A DNA stretch of 64,000 bases from Archilochus colubris. Taxonomy: Eukaryota > Chordata > Aves > Apodiformes > Trochilidae. Shown here piece after piece: positions 35,090 to 47,650 of this stretch. Each line of letters begins with the position of its first letter. The first letter of the stretch is position 1. Below the pieces are notes generated by a model, which searched no databases, was not told the origin of the DNA, and saw only the letters and a program-made list of their open reading frames with translations. The translations under genes were made by a program, and so were the position numbers. The stretch spans positions 101,660,467 through 101,724,466 of the forward strand of contig CM041084.1 in NCBI GenBank assembly GCA_023079485.1. Direction: 5' to 3'.

Positions 35090-36299
35090 CATAGAGGTTT
35101 TGCGCTGTGTTTGAGCCTCTTCTTTCAGGAAGGCACTCAGCATCTCTCCTGAGCTCAGTTAAGGACTGCTCATTCCTCCTTCAGCAGTGTCCCAGTATGA
35201 GCTTTTCCTGGGAGCCCTCAGAGCCAGGTGTGAGCTGCCTGAGCTGTTCTGATGGAGACAGCTGATCCATTGACACAGGAGCTGGATGGCCCTGCTATGC
35301 CCCATCAGATCAGACTTTCCCATGTGTGCACAGGGAAAATACCCTAGAAATATACCATCCCTGCTGAATCAGCTTATCCCAGCTGCAGCTTGTTCCCTTT
35401 GCAAGTGGTCTCCAGCAGGCAGGGCATCAGGAATGAAGAACAGGGTTCAGCTGAGCAGTGGCTGCCCTCCTCTCGGGGGGCCAAGTGCAGGAACCCAATG
35501 CCCACAGACTGAACTTGGTGCAGTGTCTGTGTCCACACCTGCTAAACCCTGGGCTTCTTCATACCATGACTGTGGCTGCATGAATGGGAGGATTGGTGTG
35601 TGCAGAAGATGCAGTCACTTTGTTGACAGTAGCCTGGATCAGCTTTCAGTGTATCTGGTATGAACCATGGGATGCAGCCCATTCAGATGCTCAGGGCAGC
35701 AGTCAGGCACTGCAGTCTATGCTGCTTCACTATTTTGTCCTGTTTTCCACTAAGTAGCAATAGAAAGTGCTCATGATCCCACTGTAGTCCATCAGTGGCG
35801 CTAGAAGAAGAGAGAGAACATTCACTGTATTAGTGTTCTTTGGATTATCCTGAGAGGGAAGAAGGAAAGAGAATTGAAAAAGTGGACTGAAAGAAGGAAA
35901 TGTCATGCAAAAATTATTTTTTTTTAATGTGATTTTGTAGCCAGTAAATCATTGTCACTTGGATAAATTGGAATTACAATTTTAAGTAGTAATTTTAAAT
36001 TATGTTAATATTAAGCTCATATATAATCAGTCCTTAAAAGCTTGTTAACTAGTATTACACACAGAGAAATCCTGATGAATTGCCAGCTTCCTGAAATGTA
36101 TATGCCTCCTATAAACTAGCCAGACTGCTATAAAAGGATTGTGTCATCAGTTTGGCCAGCTGACAAGGCACATGGCTAACTCTTTTTTGATGCCTGTTAT
36201 CTACAATGATAGTTGTTTGCATAGCTGTGCTATTCACTGAGTGAGGATAGAACAGTAGTGCAGCAGTTGCTGCTAAGTGGAGCAAACTGCAAAAGGACC

Positions 36300-36335
36300 A
36301 AAAAACAAAACCAAAAAAAAAAACCCAACCCAAAA
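36300..36335. repeat. A-rich low-complexity tract
   Basis: A runs interrupted by C, of the ACAAAACC type. Confidence 0.85.
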
Positions 36336-38953
36336 TTGAATATCACAAAATGTGTGAAAAAGAAAAGCAGTGCAGTCACCCAGGGGAGTTTCTATAGCAG
36401 CAGTAATCTCAAGCACCCAGGCATGTTGCCAAGAGCTCCAGTAGGTTGTTAATCAAAACTTCCAAGTCTCCTGCCAATCTAAGTCTCTCTCAGCATCAGA
36501 AGTCAGACAGGAAAACTGTCACCTAATGAAGTGATACTTAACTTGCATAATGAAGTTTTAAATTTTTTTGTCAAGGAGTATTTTTATGCCAAGCAGATAC
36601 TTCTTCTTCAATCTATAAAAATGCTCTTTGCATTGGACTTTTTTTAACTGGTGTATTTTTTCACATTTATACATTTAGGTTTTACTTAACATATAGGATA
36701 CATTCGGATACCCTAAAGAGTATATTTTTTTTATTGGCTGCCATTAACTGGTCCAATTGCAGTATGCAAATCTTATCATTCTTCCTTGGAATGGGCTATG
36801 ATAGCATTGAGAGGATTCAATAGGTGTCTATGTAAAGCAGATGCACTTTACTTGCAATGTAAAATTTAAGTAAACTCTGCATAAGAACTCCAGTTAACTA
36901 TACAGTCAATAATAATATATGGCTTTGCTTCAGGCATTGAATTATCTGAAAAATAATATCATCCACTTCCTATTGATAGGAAATAGTTTCTTAATATTAA
37001 CACATAGTAGGCATTTTTCCAGATGATGCTGACAAAACCCATTACCTAGGAAATGTTTCTATTGCATAAGCTTAGCAGCAGTGAAGGCAGCAGTGATTTC
37101 AGTCTTTTCCATCTTAATTTTCTGGGTGGTGGATTTTTCAGTTCACTCAGAGGAGGAGGAGAAGACAGGAGGCCTTAAAAAGAAAGTTCTCTTTGACATG
37201 GTTTTCCCTTCCTGCTGCTCACTTGGCAAGCCCTCAGTGGTCCCTCTGAGAATGCTGTTAAGAGGCAGGAGGGAGGCCAGGAGGCAGCAGCACTAGCTAC
37301 TGGCTGTTCATACTGAGAGCATTCCCCAGCACCTTGTGATTCTCCCTGCTGATGGTGGGGTCAGCACTCATTTACATGGTCTGTCATGTTTTAAGGAGAA
37401 ATTCCCTGCTAAGGGAATGGCTGGGAATACGCAGGGTAGCCAGTGGAGAACTGTGTTTTACAGGAACTGTGCTGCCGTAGAAACCGACAGACTAAACCTA
37501 GATGTTGTCTTTCCATGTAAATATTCATAATTGTCTTTGCAAAGTGAGAGTTATATGGGATTCAGAAGAGAAATTGGCTCCCTCATGACCCCATTTCCCA
37601 AAAATACTATACACCAATAGGATTCTTTTAAGGGAAATATTAGGAGTATTAATGAAATGAAGCATTGCTGTGTTTTTTCATGGATAAGCCCCTGTCAATA
37701 TATTTCAGCAGTGTAGTTTTCAGCCTGTCAAAATGCAGTCAAGAAATATGACATGGAAGTATAATTCTGTATATCGCTTTATAGGTCTCAGATTTCATGT
37801 TATAATTATTATTTATCCCTTATATTTCTGCTTAGTAGAGTTCCAGATATTGGCAGTAGTTATTAATATCATAAAGATCCTTGTTTGACATAGTAAATCA
37901 GTCTGTTATGGGCCAGAAGACAAGCTTAATGGCCATACACAAAATTGATGCAAAGTAGTAAACCTAAGAAGCCGAAATACTTTCATTCCAATAGGGACCC
38001 TCTTTAAATCAGTAGTACTTTGGCTTTAGTTTAGTTTGAAACGTTTATGAGCTAGAACCTTCATATTTTAATGCAAATAGAGGATAAATAGAGCCAAGCT
38101 AACAAATTCAGATTTCCTCAGAAAGGAAATTTTACCTAAGGGCCGGTAAATTGTTTTCACTGTTTTACCTATCCAACAGCTCTCCTGAAAGGCACAGCTA
38201 TGCTTCTGTCAAACATGGAATGGCTGGAGTTGTATATAGGTGCAAGGTGACGTTAATCTAGTTAGGTAAAGTGTCAGCTTTGACCATCATTATGTTCCCT
38301 GAATGCTCCTGAGCTGTAGGAAATACTCAGAATTGTGAGTGGTCTTGAAAAGCTTGCAGGGAAGCATGAATGCAGTGCTTGTAGTAACTGCAGACAAGAT
38401 TCATGTCCCCATTTGATTTGGATATTTTAGCTGTCTGAAAAGTGGACATCTAGTCTGAGCCACTGTCTGGGTGTCCTTTTTAGCCCCTGAAAAACTGGTG
38501 ATAGTCTTGTCATACAGTGTCTAGATGACATTGCATATGCAGAACTTCACACTTAGAGTATTATTAGCCTGAGTATGCTTTTATGTATGGCACACAGGAC
38601 CTCACAAGTAGTATGTGACTTTGTGTCTTAAGCTCTGGATCCAGCAGGATGATCAGAAAGCCACTTTTTGAAAGAGAAGGGTAGTACTGGATTGCAATTT
38701 TGTCTTCAGGATAGACTGCAAATTGTAATTTGCTAATCCATCCAATCCATCAGTCATTCATTTAACAGCCACAGTTTAAATCATGCTTGTGATACTGGCA
38801 GTCTACTTGTACAGACCTAAACTGTTGATCTGCTCCCTTCAAATATTTTGCCCTCTTTCATTTACAGTACAATTATTTACTGTCCAGTAAAAGTATTTAC
38901 TGCCTAGTTCTTTTTCAAATGCTTGTGTCATATAAGATGCTTGGTTAAAAATC

Positions 38954-39329
38954 ATCACAGAATCATAAAATGGTTCGGGTTGGAAGGGACCTTAAAGATC
39001 ATCTAGTTCCAACCTTCCTGCCTTCCTGCAATGGGCAGGGACACCTCCCACTAGATCAGGTTTCCCAGAGCCTCATCCAGCCTGGCCTTGAACACTTCCA
39101 GGGAGGGGGCATCCACAACCTTCCTGGACAGCCTCTTGTAGTGTCTCACCACTGTCACACTAAAGAATTTCTTCCTAATGTCTGACTAAATACCCTCCTC
39201 CAGTTTAAAGCCATTACCCCTTATTTTATCTCTATTTGTCCTTATTAATAGTCCCTCCACAGGTTTTCTCTAAGCCCCTTAGAAGGTTGCTATAAGGTCT
39301 CCCCAGATCATTCTCTTTCCAAGCTGAAA
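38954..39329 (-). mobile_element. CR1 LINE fragment, minus strand
   Basis: It starts ATCACAGAATCATAAAATGG and reads through GGGTTGGAAGGGACCTTAAA, then GCAGGGACACCTCCCACTAG and CATCCAGCCTGGCCTTGAAC. It ends in a block like TCATTCTCTTTCCAAGCTGA, the reverse of the FSLEK-encoding region. The 3'-UTR places it in the same subfamily as 19835-20236 and the outer copy ending at 50332. ORF2 is broken by several indels. Confidence 0.9.
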
Positions 39330-41294
39330 AATGGTACAGAAAAAGATTTGTTAAAGGGGCTTGAGCAATAGAAACTCTACAAGACAGTTCAGTCTTTTAG
39401 GTGGTACTGGGCTGATCCGTTTATGAAGACTTCTTTGATATGGTCTTCATTTCCACTTTTTTAATGGGAATAAAAAAAAAAAATTGTACGCAAATACAAG
39501 GTTTTTTTGATCCTTTCCTGTGGTGATTTTCTAGAAAACACCATTGCATAATTATCAGGAAGCTGTTTTAAAATGTTATTCCTGTAAAAGGATTCTTTCC
39601 TTTGCAGCAATGGATTTTTAATGACAAAGGTGTTTCATATTGGACCTATTTTAATAAAATGCAGTAGCCCCTGTGAACTTTAAATGTAGCTTAAATTGCT
39701 GCTTTTCTCTACTCTCCTTTTTAATCTAGCAGGAACTGGTGGTTCAATTTTTAATTTTAAACAGCTATTCATTTTATGAGTTTTGTAGTCAGTTACAAAT
39801 GTAACATGTACACAGATATTCTGTTGCAATTATTCACCTGGCATTCTGCCCCAGAATGTGGATGAGCAAGAACATACAGGCTGAAGGAAAAACGCACCTT
39901 TGATATCAAACATGGTTTGATTTTAATGTCACAATTATTGCAGAGCCTAGAATGATTTTAAGGACAAGCTTACATGCACTGTGCCAGTGTTAGGAAGCAG
40001 GAATGTGGGAAGGGCTGGAACATATTGGAAATCAGTCACATTTTTCACAGGTGTTTCCAGCTCTTTTGCTGAGAATGGTAGAAACAAGTATGTCACCAGA
40101 ATCCTTGGCTAAAGGAAAAACAAATTTTGTTCTGAGACCTGCATTTACAGTCATTACTGACTCATATCATTGTGTTATACATTTCAGCTGGACTTCTATT
40201 CCCATAATTTGTACTAACAAAAAAACAAGTCTCTTCTCTAAATCACATTTAATATACCATTTCTGGTTTTCACATTCAGCCCACATGGTGCTATGTCTGA
40301 ATAAAAGCAGATTGGCTCCTGTTTTTATTCAGACACTCTGGCTAACCCTTATATACATAAAAGAACTACATCAAAGTTACCACCCACTGAACATACACAT
40401 TTTTTTTTCATGAATCAGGTCCAACTCCTGTTTAAAGGAAGCTGTTCAAGGGATTGAGTAGCTTCTTCACATCGGCAAGGAATCTGTGTAACATTTACAG
40501 ATTCAGCAATAGCTATTGTTGGAAGCTAAAGAAGCCATTTTCCTACCAATTCAAGTGAAATATTAGTCCTGCTCCACAATAAGCTTAGTGAGTATTTACT
40601 GGATACTGAGGTAGTAAAGAACCACTAGAGATCTTGAGAGGAATATAAATAGATTACCTTTTATTGGGTCTCAATGAGAGGAAGCTGAGAAATACGCCAG
40701 CTGTTTAATTATTAACATTCAGTATAAATCAACAGCAAAATAGGCTTTGATGGTGATCTTCAAAAGGGTTTTAATCATTTCTCCCTTCAGATAGAGAAAG
40801 TAAGCCTGAGCACTGGGAGTTTAGCCTGTGTTTCTCTTAACTGTACTGGAAGATTACCACTATGATGCTGCACTAATATTAACAGCAATAAAGATAGCGC
40901 TGGTCATTTAAACATATTGGCATTTGGGGCTTTACTCTTACCACGTGGTAAACCTGGTTTTGTGGAGGAGACAGACTAATGAATAATATTAATTCTAATC
41001 CCATTTAAATTAATTAGATTGTATGATAGGACTGTCTGTAGAATCTGTGTGTATGTGGTGCCTGTGCACAGCACTGAGTGAAGTCAACCAAGTTTATGGT
41101 TCTGCTTAATGATAAGTGCACAGGGTCTTGGGGACACCTATAGAGCCTGTTTCCTTCAGCTTCACAGCTTCTCAGTGGGAATTTGCATGCTGTGTTCTGC
41201 ATTTTAGTTGATAGTAGAGAAAGATATGGTACGTAAGCCACTAAGGACTGGATCCCCTAGTATCTACACAAAAAGTATTTTAAGTGTAGTTGGG
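39330..41294. other. Unique-looking non-coding DNA
   Basis: AT-rich. A 136-codon plus-strand frame (40003-40413) has no ATG context, domain or splice support that convinces. A palindromic CACGTG E-box at 40939-40950 lies in an AT-rich segment and is listed separately. An A12 run is at 39472-39483. Confidence 0.5.
40939..40950. promoter_or_regulatory. Palindromic E-box, possible bHLH site
   Basis: TACCACGTGGTA is a perfect 12-bp palindrome centred on CACGTG, the core bound by bHLH and bHLH-Zip dimers such as USF, MYC/MAX and CLOCK/BMAL1. It lies between AT-rich blocks containing TAAT-type homeodomain cores and ATTTAAATTAATTAG. Function is inferred from the motif alone. Confidence 0.3.
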
Positions 41295-41533
41295 AGGACA
41301 TGTCAGGAGAGGTTTAGATTGGATATTAGGAAAAATGTATTTACTGAAAGAATTGTCAGACACTGGAGCAGGCTATCCAGGGAAGTGGTGGAGTCATCAT
41401 CTCTGGAGGCATTTAAGAGACATGTAGATGTGCTGCTGAGGAACATGGTTTAGGGGTGAACTTGGCAGTGCTAGGTTGACAGTCGGACTTGATGATCTTA
41501 AAAATCTTTTCTAACCAAAACAATTATATGACT
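41295..41533 (+). mobile_element. CR1 LINE 3' fragment, plus strand
   Basis: It begins around GTCAGGAGAGGTTTAGATTG and encodes [20 protein letters not shown] followed by [20 protein letters not shown], ending NMV and a TAG stop. It then reads GTCGGACTTGATGATCTTAA and loses its tail at a degraded ATTATATGA. The ORF2 portion from 41295 to 41453 is open in one frame, but the copy is only 0.24 kb long. Confidence 0.9.
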
Positions 41534-43376
41534 TGAGGATGTGTAGGATGTAAGCAGAGTAGGGGAAGAACAGTTTAATGCAAGAATAAGTGACACTGAG
41601 AAAAAAGAATTACTTTATAGTAGAAAGGGCAGAGTAAGGATTGCCAGACATTCTGGATATTGAAGCCATGATGCAATGTGTTCGAGAGCAACAGCTTCCT
41701 GATGGATTCCCTATATCTATCCAAAATAGGATCTTCCGCTATTCCTGCCATAAGTCTCACTCCCTCGTTCCATATTTCTGCTTCTTAACCAAACCCATGT
41801 CCTCCCACCTTCCAGCTGCTCTCACTCTGTATTGCCTACCCTGCTTCTCATTACTAATGTACAAGCTGTACTCATAACAGGCTGCCAATGCTCCAGAGCT
41901 GCCTCTGCCTCTGAGCTCTCCTTTTACCACCTGTACAACTCCTTGCATGGTTCCTTCACCTCAGCATACCTTATTGGCAAGAAGTTGGAGGCTTGGAAGA
42001 TGGACTAAAGCTGTGCTTCCAGTAGGTGTGGCTTCTCTGCAGCCATAGCTAGTCTCTGGCTCTGAGATTTTGTGTGCTAGCATGAGGACCCCAGCCTGGT
42101 TTGGGATGTACTGTGCAGGCTTCTGGGCTGGAGTGAGGCTGCATTCCTTGTGTGGTGGCCCTGCTGTCAAAAGGGTCTTGGTAGAAAGATGGTCCTTGCA
42201 AGCTGTTCCTCAGCACTGTGCTCCTCTCTTCTTGTTGCCTGATGTGCCAAGGCAAGGCAAGGCACCATCAGATGATGGTCCTCCTTTGTACACAGAGCCT
42301 TTTGGGGGAAAACAAGGAAAGGAAATGATGGGAAGGCAGGAGCTGGTGACTGTGATGTTGGCTGGTGCTCCTGCTGGAGGCTGGATTTCCTTTCACCCAC
42401 TGTCACCTAGTGACTTGGAGGTGGGCTGAATGCTGAAGTCATTAGGTCATCTCATTTGCATCATGTGTCATGTAAGAACATTTATCACCCACTGGGGTTT
42501 CTGATAATTTTGGGGTTTTTTTATTGATGATAGAACTTAAACTGAACCAGTGTACATAACTGTTCATATAGTAAATTATACTATCTTTTCAGATCTGACA
42601 GATACTATTTAGACTATAGCTTATGTTGTTATTTTTTAATCCATCTGTTTCAAGGGGCTAGATAGAAAATATTTTCATGGGGTAGTTTGAGAATCTGATC
42701 GGCAAAAGCCTTGTGTTTGAGGTTTGTGCTTCGTGCTGTATGTGCCATTTGCTTGGCAAGATTGCTTTTCCTTTCATTATTTTCTGGTTTATTGACACTG
42801 GTCATAGAAAAGCTATTTTGGTAAACAAACCTTTAACAGCCACATTAAATTATGCAATATGCATTCTTTTTTTCCTTCCCTTACCTCTCTGTACACATGC
42901 TTTGGTATTGCTATCACAGTGCCTTCTTCAGTTCAACAAGTGGACTTCTCCCACTGCTCATGCCAGAATGAGCATGTGTGGGGTTAATGGTTCACACATT
43001 GCTACCTTATTGCCTACTACTAAATCAACATAAGTCTCTGGAGGCTCTCTCTCTGCAGCTTCAGCATTTGAGCTCTATTGCCTGCTTCCAAGTATATGTC
43101 TGTCTCTTTGAAGAGCAAAGTACTTCTGCCAGGATGACAAGATTTCATACACCAAACCAGCCAGGTCCTTTTTACCGTAATCTCACAACAATAAATCTTC
43201 CAAAGAAGCATTCTCCTCTAGAAGTCATGTTAATGTACGTGGTGTTTGCTAGGGAAAATGGTTTAGTGCTATGAGTACTTTTGTTAAAATTATGTCATTT
43301 TTCCACAAGGGAAACTCAGAGCACTAGTCATCGATGTAGAATAGCATGAAATGCAAACCTGCTTCTTCTTTTTCTA

Positions 43377-43395
43377 TTTTTTTTTTTTTTTTTTT
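43377..43395. repeat. Poly(T) run of about 19
   Basis: Uninterrupted T homopolymer. Confidence 0.93.
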
Positions 43396-44243
43396 CTCTT
43401 TAAGGATTATCTTAGATTTTACTGTTTAAAAAAGATTTTTTAATGTATTTTTATTCATTAAGTCATACCTGGAACTGACTATTTGTTTCCAGTCTGTGCC
43501 CTTTGCCACTTAGGCATTTATACTACATATAACATCACATTTTAATTGAACTTATTTATAGGATATTATTAGGCTGACAATTACACAGCATTTTTTAAAT
43601 CCCACATTGGGCCACTAAAGTGACAAAACTCAACAGGAAGTAATTTAGGAAGACATATTAATGCTGTGTTCTTAAAACCTCCATAACTTATGAAGTGAGT
43701 TCACAAGTAGATTTCCTTTTTCACTGCTATTTCCTAGAACAGTGCCTCAGAGCAAAGTCATCCAGTGATGTGCCACACACACACAGCTTTTTGTGTTTTA
43801 TCATTTGGTCAGGCAAGCTCATTTTACTGAAAGGCTTGATAAATAGTGTCCAGTGCAGTCCTAATTAGCCTAATCGCTGAGAGTTGGAGAGGTTCCAGGT
43901 ACAAGGGCTGTTTTAATAAATACATCTTAGCCCAACAATGGCTGAGCAGATCCTGAACTATATATTATAAAAATGTCGAGATCAATCCATGGAATAGTAC
44001 AAGTTGTCATTTTTTTCAATAAATGATTGTTAATGAAGCTGTATTTCAGAACCTAAAAAAATGGTATTTAAATTGGCCATCATCCTTTATGGAAAAGAAC
44101 CATTTTCATATCCTCAAATATTTAACAGTCTGTGACTCAGCCAATTATCATATGAATCTGTTTGTTTTATTTTGTATCCTGGAACTGTAAAACTTCAGGA
44201 AATTTCTGCAATTTTCAAAGAAAAACTCAAGGACAAATCTTAG

Positions 44244-44273
44244 CGGATGTGTTTCTCTGTGGATGTGTTTCTC
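44244..44273. repeat. Two-copy direct repeat, 16-bp period
   Basis: GGATGTGTTTCTC occurs twice, separated by TGT. Confidence 0.9.
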
Positions 44274-44667
44274 CTCAGTTTGTGACCAATTATGTAAACT
44301 TTTTGCCTTGAGGATGCTGTTTACTTTCATGCATTGTATCTTCTGAGCTGCTTGCCAGTATTCAGATACCATACTGCTTAGTGGTTTTGTTCTAGTTAAA
44401 TTAGTAACTGTTGAGCAGGATTTTTGTTCCTTTTTTTCCAATCCATCTCTTTTCCTGGAGTCTGTAGGAGTATGAAAAAGGTGTCTCGTTCCTTGGCAAT
44501 CACCAGCATTGCATTGGCATTATTAAATTTCTTTCAGTTTTTGTAACTGGAGTTCTGGCATGCTGTTATGGACGCTTAATCAGGATTGATTCATATCTTT
44601 TTCTTTGGGACTTTTCTCATAATTGTAGAAAGGCTTCTAGTATAGCCTATTTATCTTTTCCTTTTTC

Positions 44668-44685
44668 TTTTTTTTTTTTTTTTTT
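44668..44685. repeat. Poly(T) run of about 18
   Basis: T homopolymer preceded by TTTTC units. Confidence 0.93.
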
Positions 44686-46554
44686 AATATAGCTGATGCT
44701 AAACCAGTTGTATCTTGATTAATCCAAGATTCATATCTAAATCTGAAATCTGAAAATAAAAGTGGAGATTTTATTTAACTTGAGCTAATAGCTAAGTGTC
44801 TGATCAAAGCTAAATCCTTGAAGTGTCTCTGTAGGCAGTGGTAAAAGGACAATCAATCACAAAATATGATTCTTCCCACTTTAACATACTTTCATAATTT
44901 AGAGGATATAGAGATGCCTGTTTCTCTCAATTTTCTATTAAGGGAGTCCAGTTTAGACTGAATGATGACTTCCAAGGTTAGTGATACCAATGTAAACTGT
45001 ATTTCCATGTTTCTTTTGGATATGCAAGTCTGAATTTTGGAATATGTGCCTGAATATCTCTGTCTGACCAGGAGTAGAATATTTTGTTGGTTCTGTAGAG
45101 GAAGAAACCCAGATACATTTAGAACAATTGATTAATAGATGCAGTTTCAAAAGCAACTTGCTATAGACATTGCCCTGTAAGTCTACGCTTGTAAATTGTA
45201 TCCTCCTGCACCTTCTTTTCGCCTTATCGTTTATTGCCATTATCTGTAGTGAGAGGTGTAACTTGGATTGCTTAAACTTCTGAACTCCAGCTGTGCTTTT
45301 AACTGCATTACTTTGTAATGCCTTTTACAGTTTTTGGTACTGTGAAATATTAATAGCAGCTGTTGGAGGTATGAAAATAGGGCTGTCAGCACTGGCAGGT
45401 GGTCAAAGATGATTTTTCAATCTGTGCTATGGAAACAAGTGCTTTCTGCCCCCTTGGTTATAACAGGTGGTCTCTCTCTGCTGGCAAATGAAGCATCCAT
45501 GGACCCACTCTGCACGTGCTTGGCACACATTACCTTAAAGTGGGTGATTTGCCCCATGGAAACTGTGAAGTCTTTGGATGATTAGAACCAACGTTACATG
45601 TAGAGCCCTCTGACAAACTGGTGCCTAAATTAAAACTGCCCGTTTGTGAATACACAAGACTGTGGTTAGGAAACCCTTGCAAAAAAGCTTGTTAAACTTC
45701 TGCATGTACTATTTATTTATGGTAGCTGTGGGCTATATCTCACTTCTCTGTTCAAAAGTGCTGCATGAAGGCATGTCTAGCTTACTGAGTGAAGAACTGG
45801 GTTTTAATTTGCTGTATGGTAGCTGCTGTCTTACTGCAAAGATGCAAAGAATTTTTTTGGATACAAAGAGAGATGTTTTCAGTACATCAGAGACCAAGCA
45901 ACCTGAGAATTTTGGTTGTCTCTTACTGTAGCAATGGTAAAGCTACTGTAAACTATGGTAAAAGTCATCACTGCTTAGATCTTTTCCTCAGTAATATAAT
46001 TTTCCATGAACTATAAGAATTGAATTTTAGTTACAGTTGTTAGAATTCTTGGGACACATTATATCATCTGTGTGAAAATTCACAGCCCTTTGCCCAGTAG
46101 CTAGACATAATTTTTTGGTAAATAATATTGTTAATGTCTCATTTTGACTTTGTTTGTCCTGGCTGCACAATTTTTGCATAATTAGCATCAATAGTTTTTG
46201 TGTATTTCCTTTACTATTTCACATATGTTAAAAAAGACCAATGAATGGTATATCTATAAGAAAATATTAGTATAGTATTCCCGCTTTTCTTTATATTTTC
46301 TCTTTAAATTATAGTAGATTATAATCACATTTCTTAAATTTTTTGCTCAAAGCACATAAACCTAATTTTTTAAATAGCATTTATTGTACATTTATTGGTC
46401 TGAATACATGAACTTGTTTGGCCTAACTGGTAGTTGCAGAAAGGTATTTGAAGCTTATATATTTCTTTTCATTCACAGATGCAAAAGATGAGTTTAGGTG
46501 GCCTTGTATGAAAAAAAATGAATGTCAGAAATACTTTATCTACTCAGCCCACTA

Positions 46555-46730
46555 AGAAAATATGCACATAAATATAAATATTTATGCAACCACAAAAATT
46601 ATGCAAACACACAGAAAGGTAATCATACATGTATATGCATATGCACATATGCATAAATATAGAATATGCAAAAAACATTGGAAAATGGAAGAAAAAAAAA
46701 GTTCAAAACCAGAAAAAAAAATATGGGAAA
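46555..46730. repeat. A-rich and alternating ATGC low-complexity patch
   Basis: Contains ATGCAT, ATACATGTAT and ATATGCATAT palindromic units within 46560-46660, followed by A runs at 46690-46725. Confidence 0.7.
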
Positions 46731-47031
46731 CCCCAAACTACTACAAACCCCACTAATTCTATGATATCAGAATGTATTAATATCCAGATGTATGGCAAAA
46801 GTGTTTCGTTTTCCTACCTAAGTACTTGCCGCTAGGGTTTACGAAGCAGACTTGTCCTATGTGTATTAGCCACTAGAGGGGGGTGAGACACACGTTTTAT
46901 CACTAAGTTTCCTGATTCTAGCAAATTTTCTTCATCTTTAGGTTTTGTAGAGCATGGTCTTATAGCTACTCATCCACAGTTTTATAAATTTGTGTCCATG
47001 GGGTCAAATCTTCATTTCAAATTTGTCTAAC

Positions 47032-47650
47032 CATAGAACAGGTTAAGTAGGAAAGGACCTCTGGAGGTCATCTGGTCCAAATATTTGGGCCCTTAAAGTA
47101 GGGCCAGCTTCAAAGAAAAAGCTAGAGAAGGTATTCAGGGTTTTGTACAGAGAGGTTTAAGAATCTTCAAGAATGGAGATTCCACAGCCTTTCTGGGCAA
47201 ACTTGATCTGGGATTTGACTACCAATGTACACAGATAACATAGTTTTCCTGAAATTTATTCGGAATATCTCTTGTCGTGCTTGTATCTGTTGCCTTGCAA
47301 CCTTTCACTGAGCACCATTGAGGAGAGGCTTTCTTTGTCTTCTCTACACCTTCCCACTGATAAGCTGAAATACTCATCCTTAGCCTTCTCATCTTAAGGC
47401 TGAGGCATCCAGTTCCTTCAGAGTCTCCTTGTACATCATGTGCCCTGGGCCCCTATTCATCTTGACTGTGTCAAGCTCTCTGCTGGATGTAAATCAGTTT
47501 GTTAATGTATTTCTGGGAAGCCTAAAACTAGATGTGGTTCTCACAATGTGGTCTCACAAGTGCCAAATAAAGAGGAAGAACCACTTTCTTTAACCTGCTG
47601 GCTCCTCTTCTTAGTATAGCCCAGTAGGCAAATTTTGATCTCCCTCTCTG
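47032..47650 (-). mobile_element. Old CR1 LINE fragment, minus strand
   Basis: It starts CATAGAACAGGTTAAGTAGG, a degraded reversed tail, then GGACCTCTGGAGGTCATCTG. Distally it reads GTGGTCTCACAAGTGCCAAA and CTTTAACCTGCTGGCTCCTC, the reverse of the upstream ORF2 region that follows the LVRPH block. On the minus strand the residues LPLYLALVRPHCE are still readable near the 3' end of a 74-codon frame (47528-47752). Many substitutions and indels, and loss of a standard 3' tail, make it one of the older CR1 copies here. Confidence 0.8.

Larger units (their letters stand above)
34301..38953. other. Non-coding DNA with a GC-richer patch
   Basis: Mostly AT-rich. A GC-richer patch at about 34930-35700 holds a 125-codon plus-strand frame (35286-35663) with an in-frame ATG and eight Cys, but no recognised domain and no clear splice sites. 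A candidate exon at 34754-34817 and a two-copy tandem repeat near 35039 are listed separately. Near 37081 a frame encodes a hydrophobic stretch resembling a signal peptide, but it begins with GTG rather than ATG and is not called. Confidence 0.5.
41534..47031. other. Unique-looking non-coding DNA
   Basis: No recognisable retrotransposon. 41640-42430 is somewhat GC-richer and has overlapping frames on both strands, including a 119-codon plus-strand frame (42070-42429), with no recognised domain. T19 and T18 runs occur at 43377 and 44668. A short direct repeat lies at 44244-44273 and an A-rich, ATGC-alternating patch near 46560-46730. The segment around 43800-44010 is AT-rich with TAATTAG cores and reads like a conserved non-coding element, but conservation cannot be assessed here. 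Confidence 0.5.

Noticed and set aside
35286..35663. 125-codon Cys-containing plus-strand frame in a GC-richer patch
   Set aside because: Higher GC alone lengthens chance frames; no splice sites, signal peptide or domain pattern is visible.
37081..37296. Frame with an apparent signal peptide followed by an acidic stretch
   Set aside because: It begins with GTG, not ATG, in what is clearly eukaryotic DNA, and lacks splice support.
40003..40413. 136-codon plus-strand open frame
   Set aside because: No family resemblance; composition is ordinary translated AT-rich DNA.
42070..42429. 119-codon plus-strand frame
   Set aside because: Overlapping frames on the opposite strand and no recognisable domain.
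46562..46835. Overlapping frames with Met/His/Ile-rich peptides
   Set aside because: They arise from the alternating ATGCAT and A-rich low-complexity sequence.
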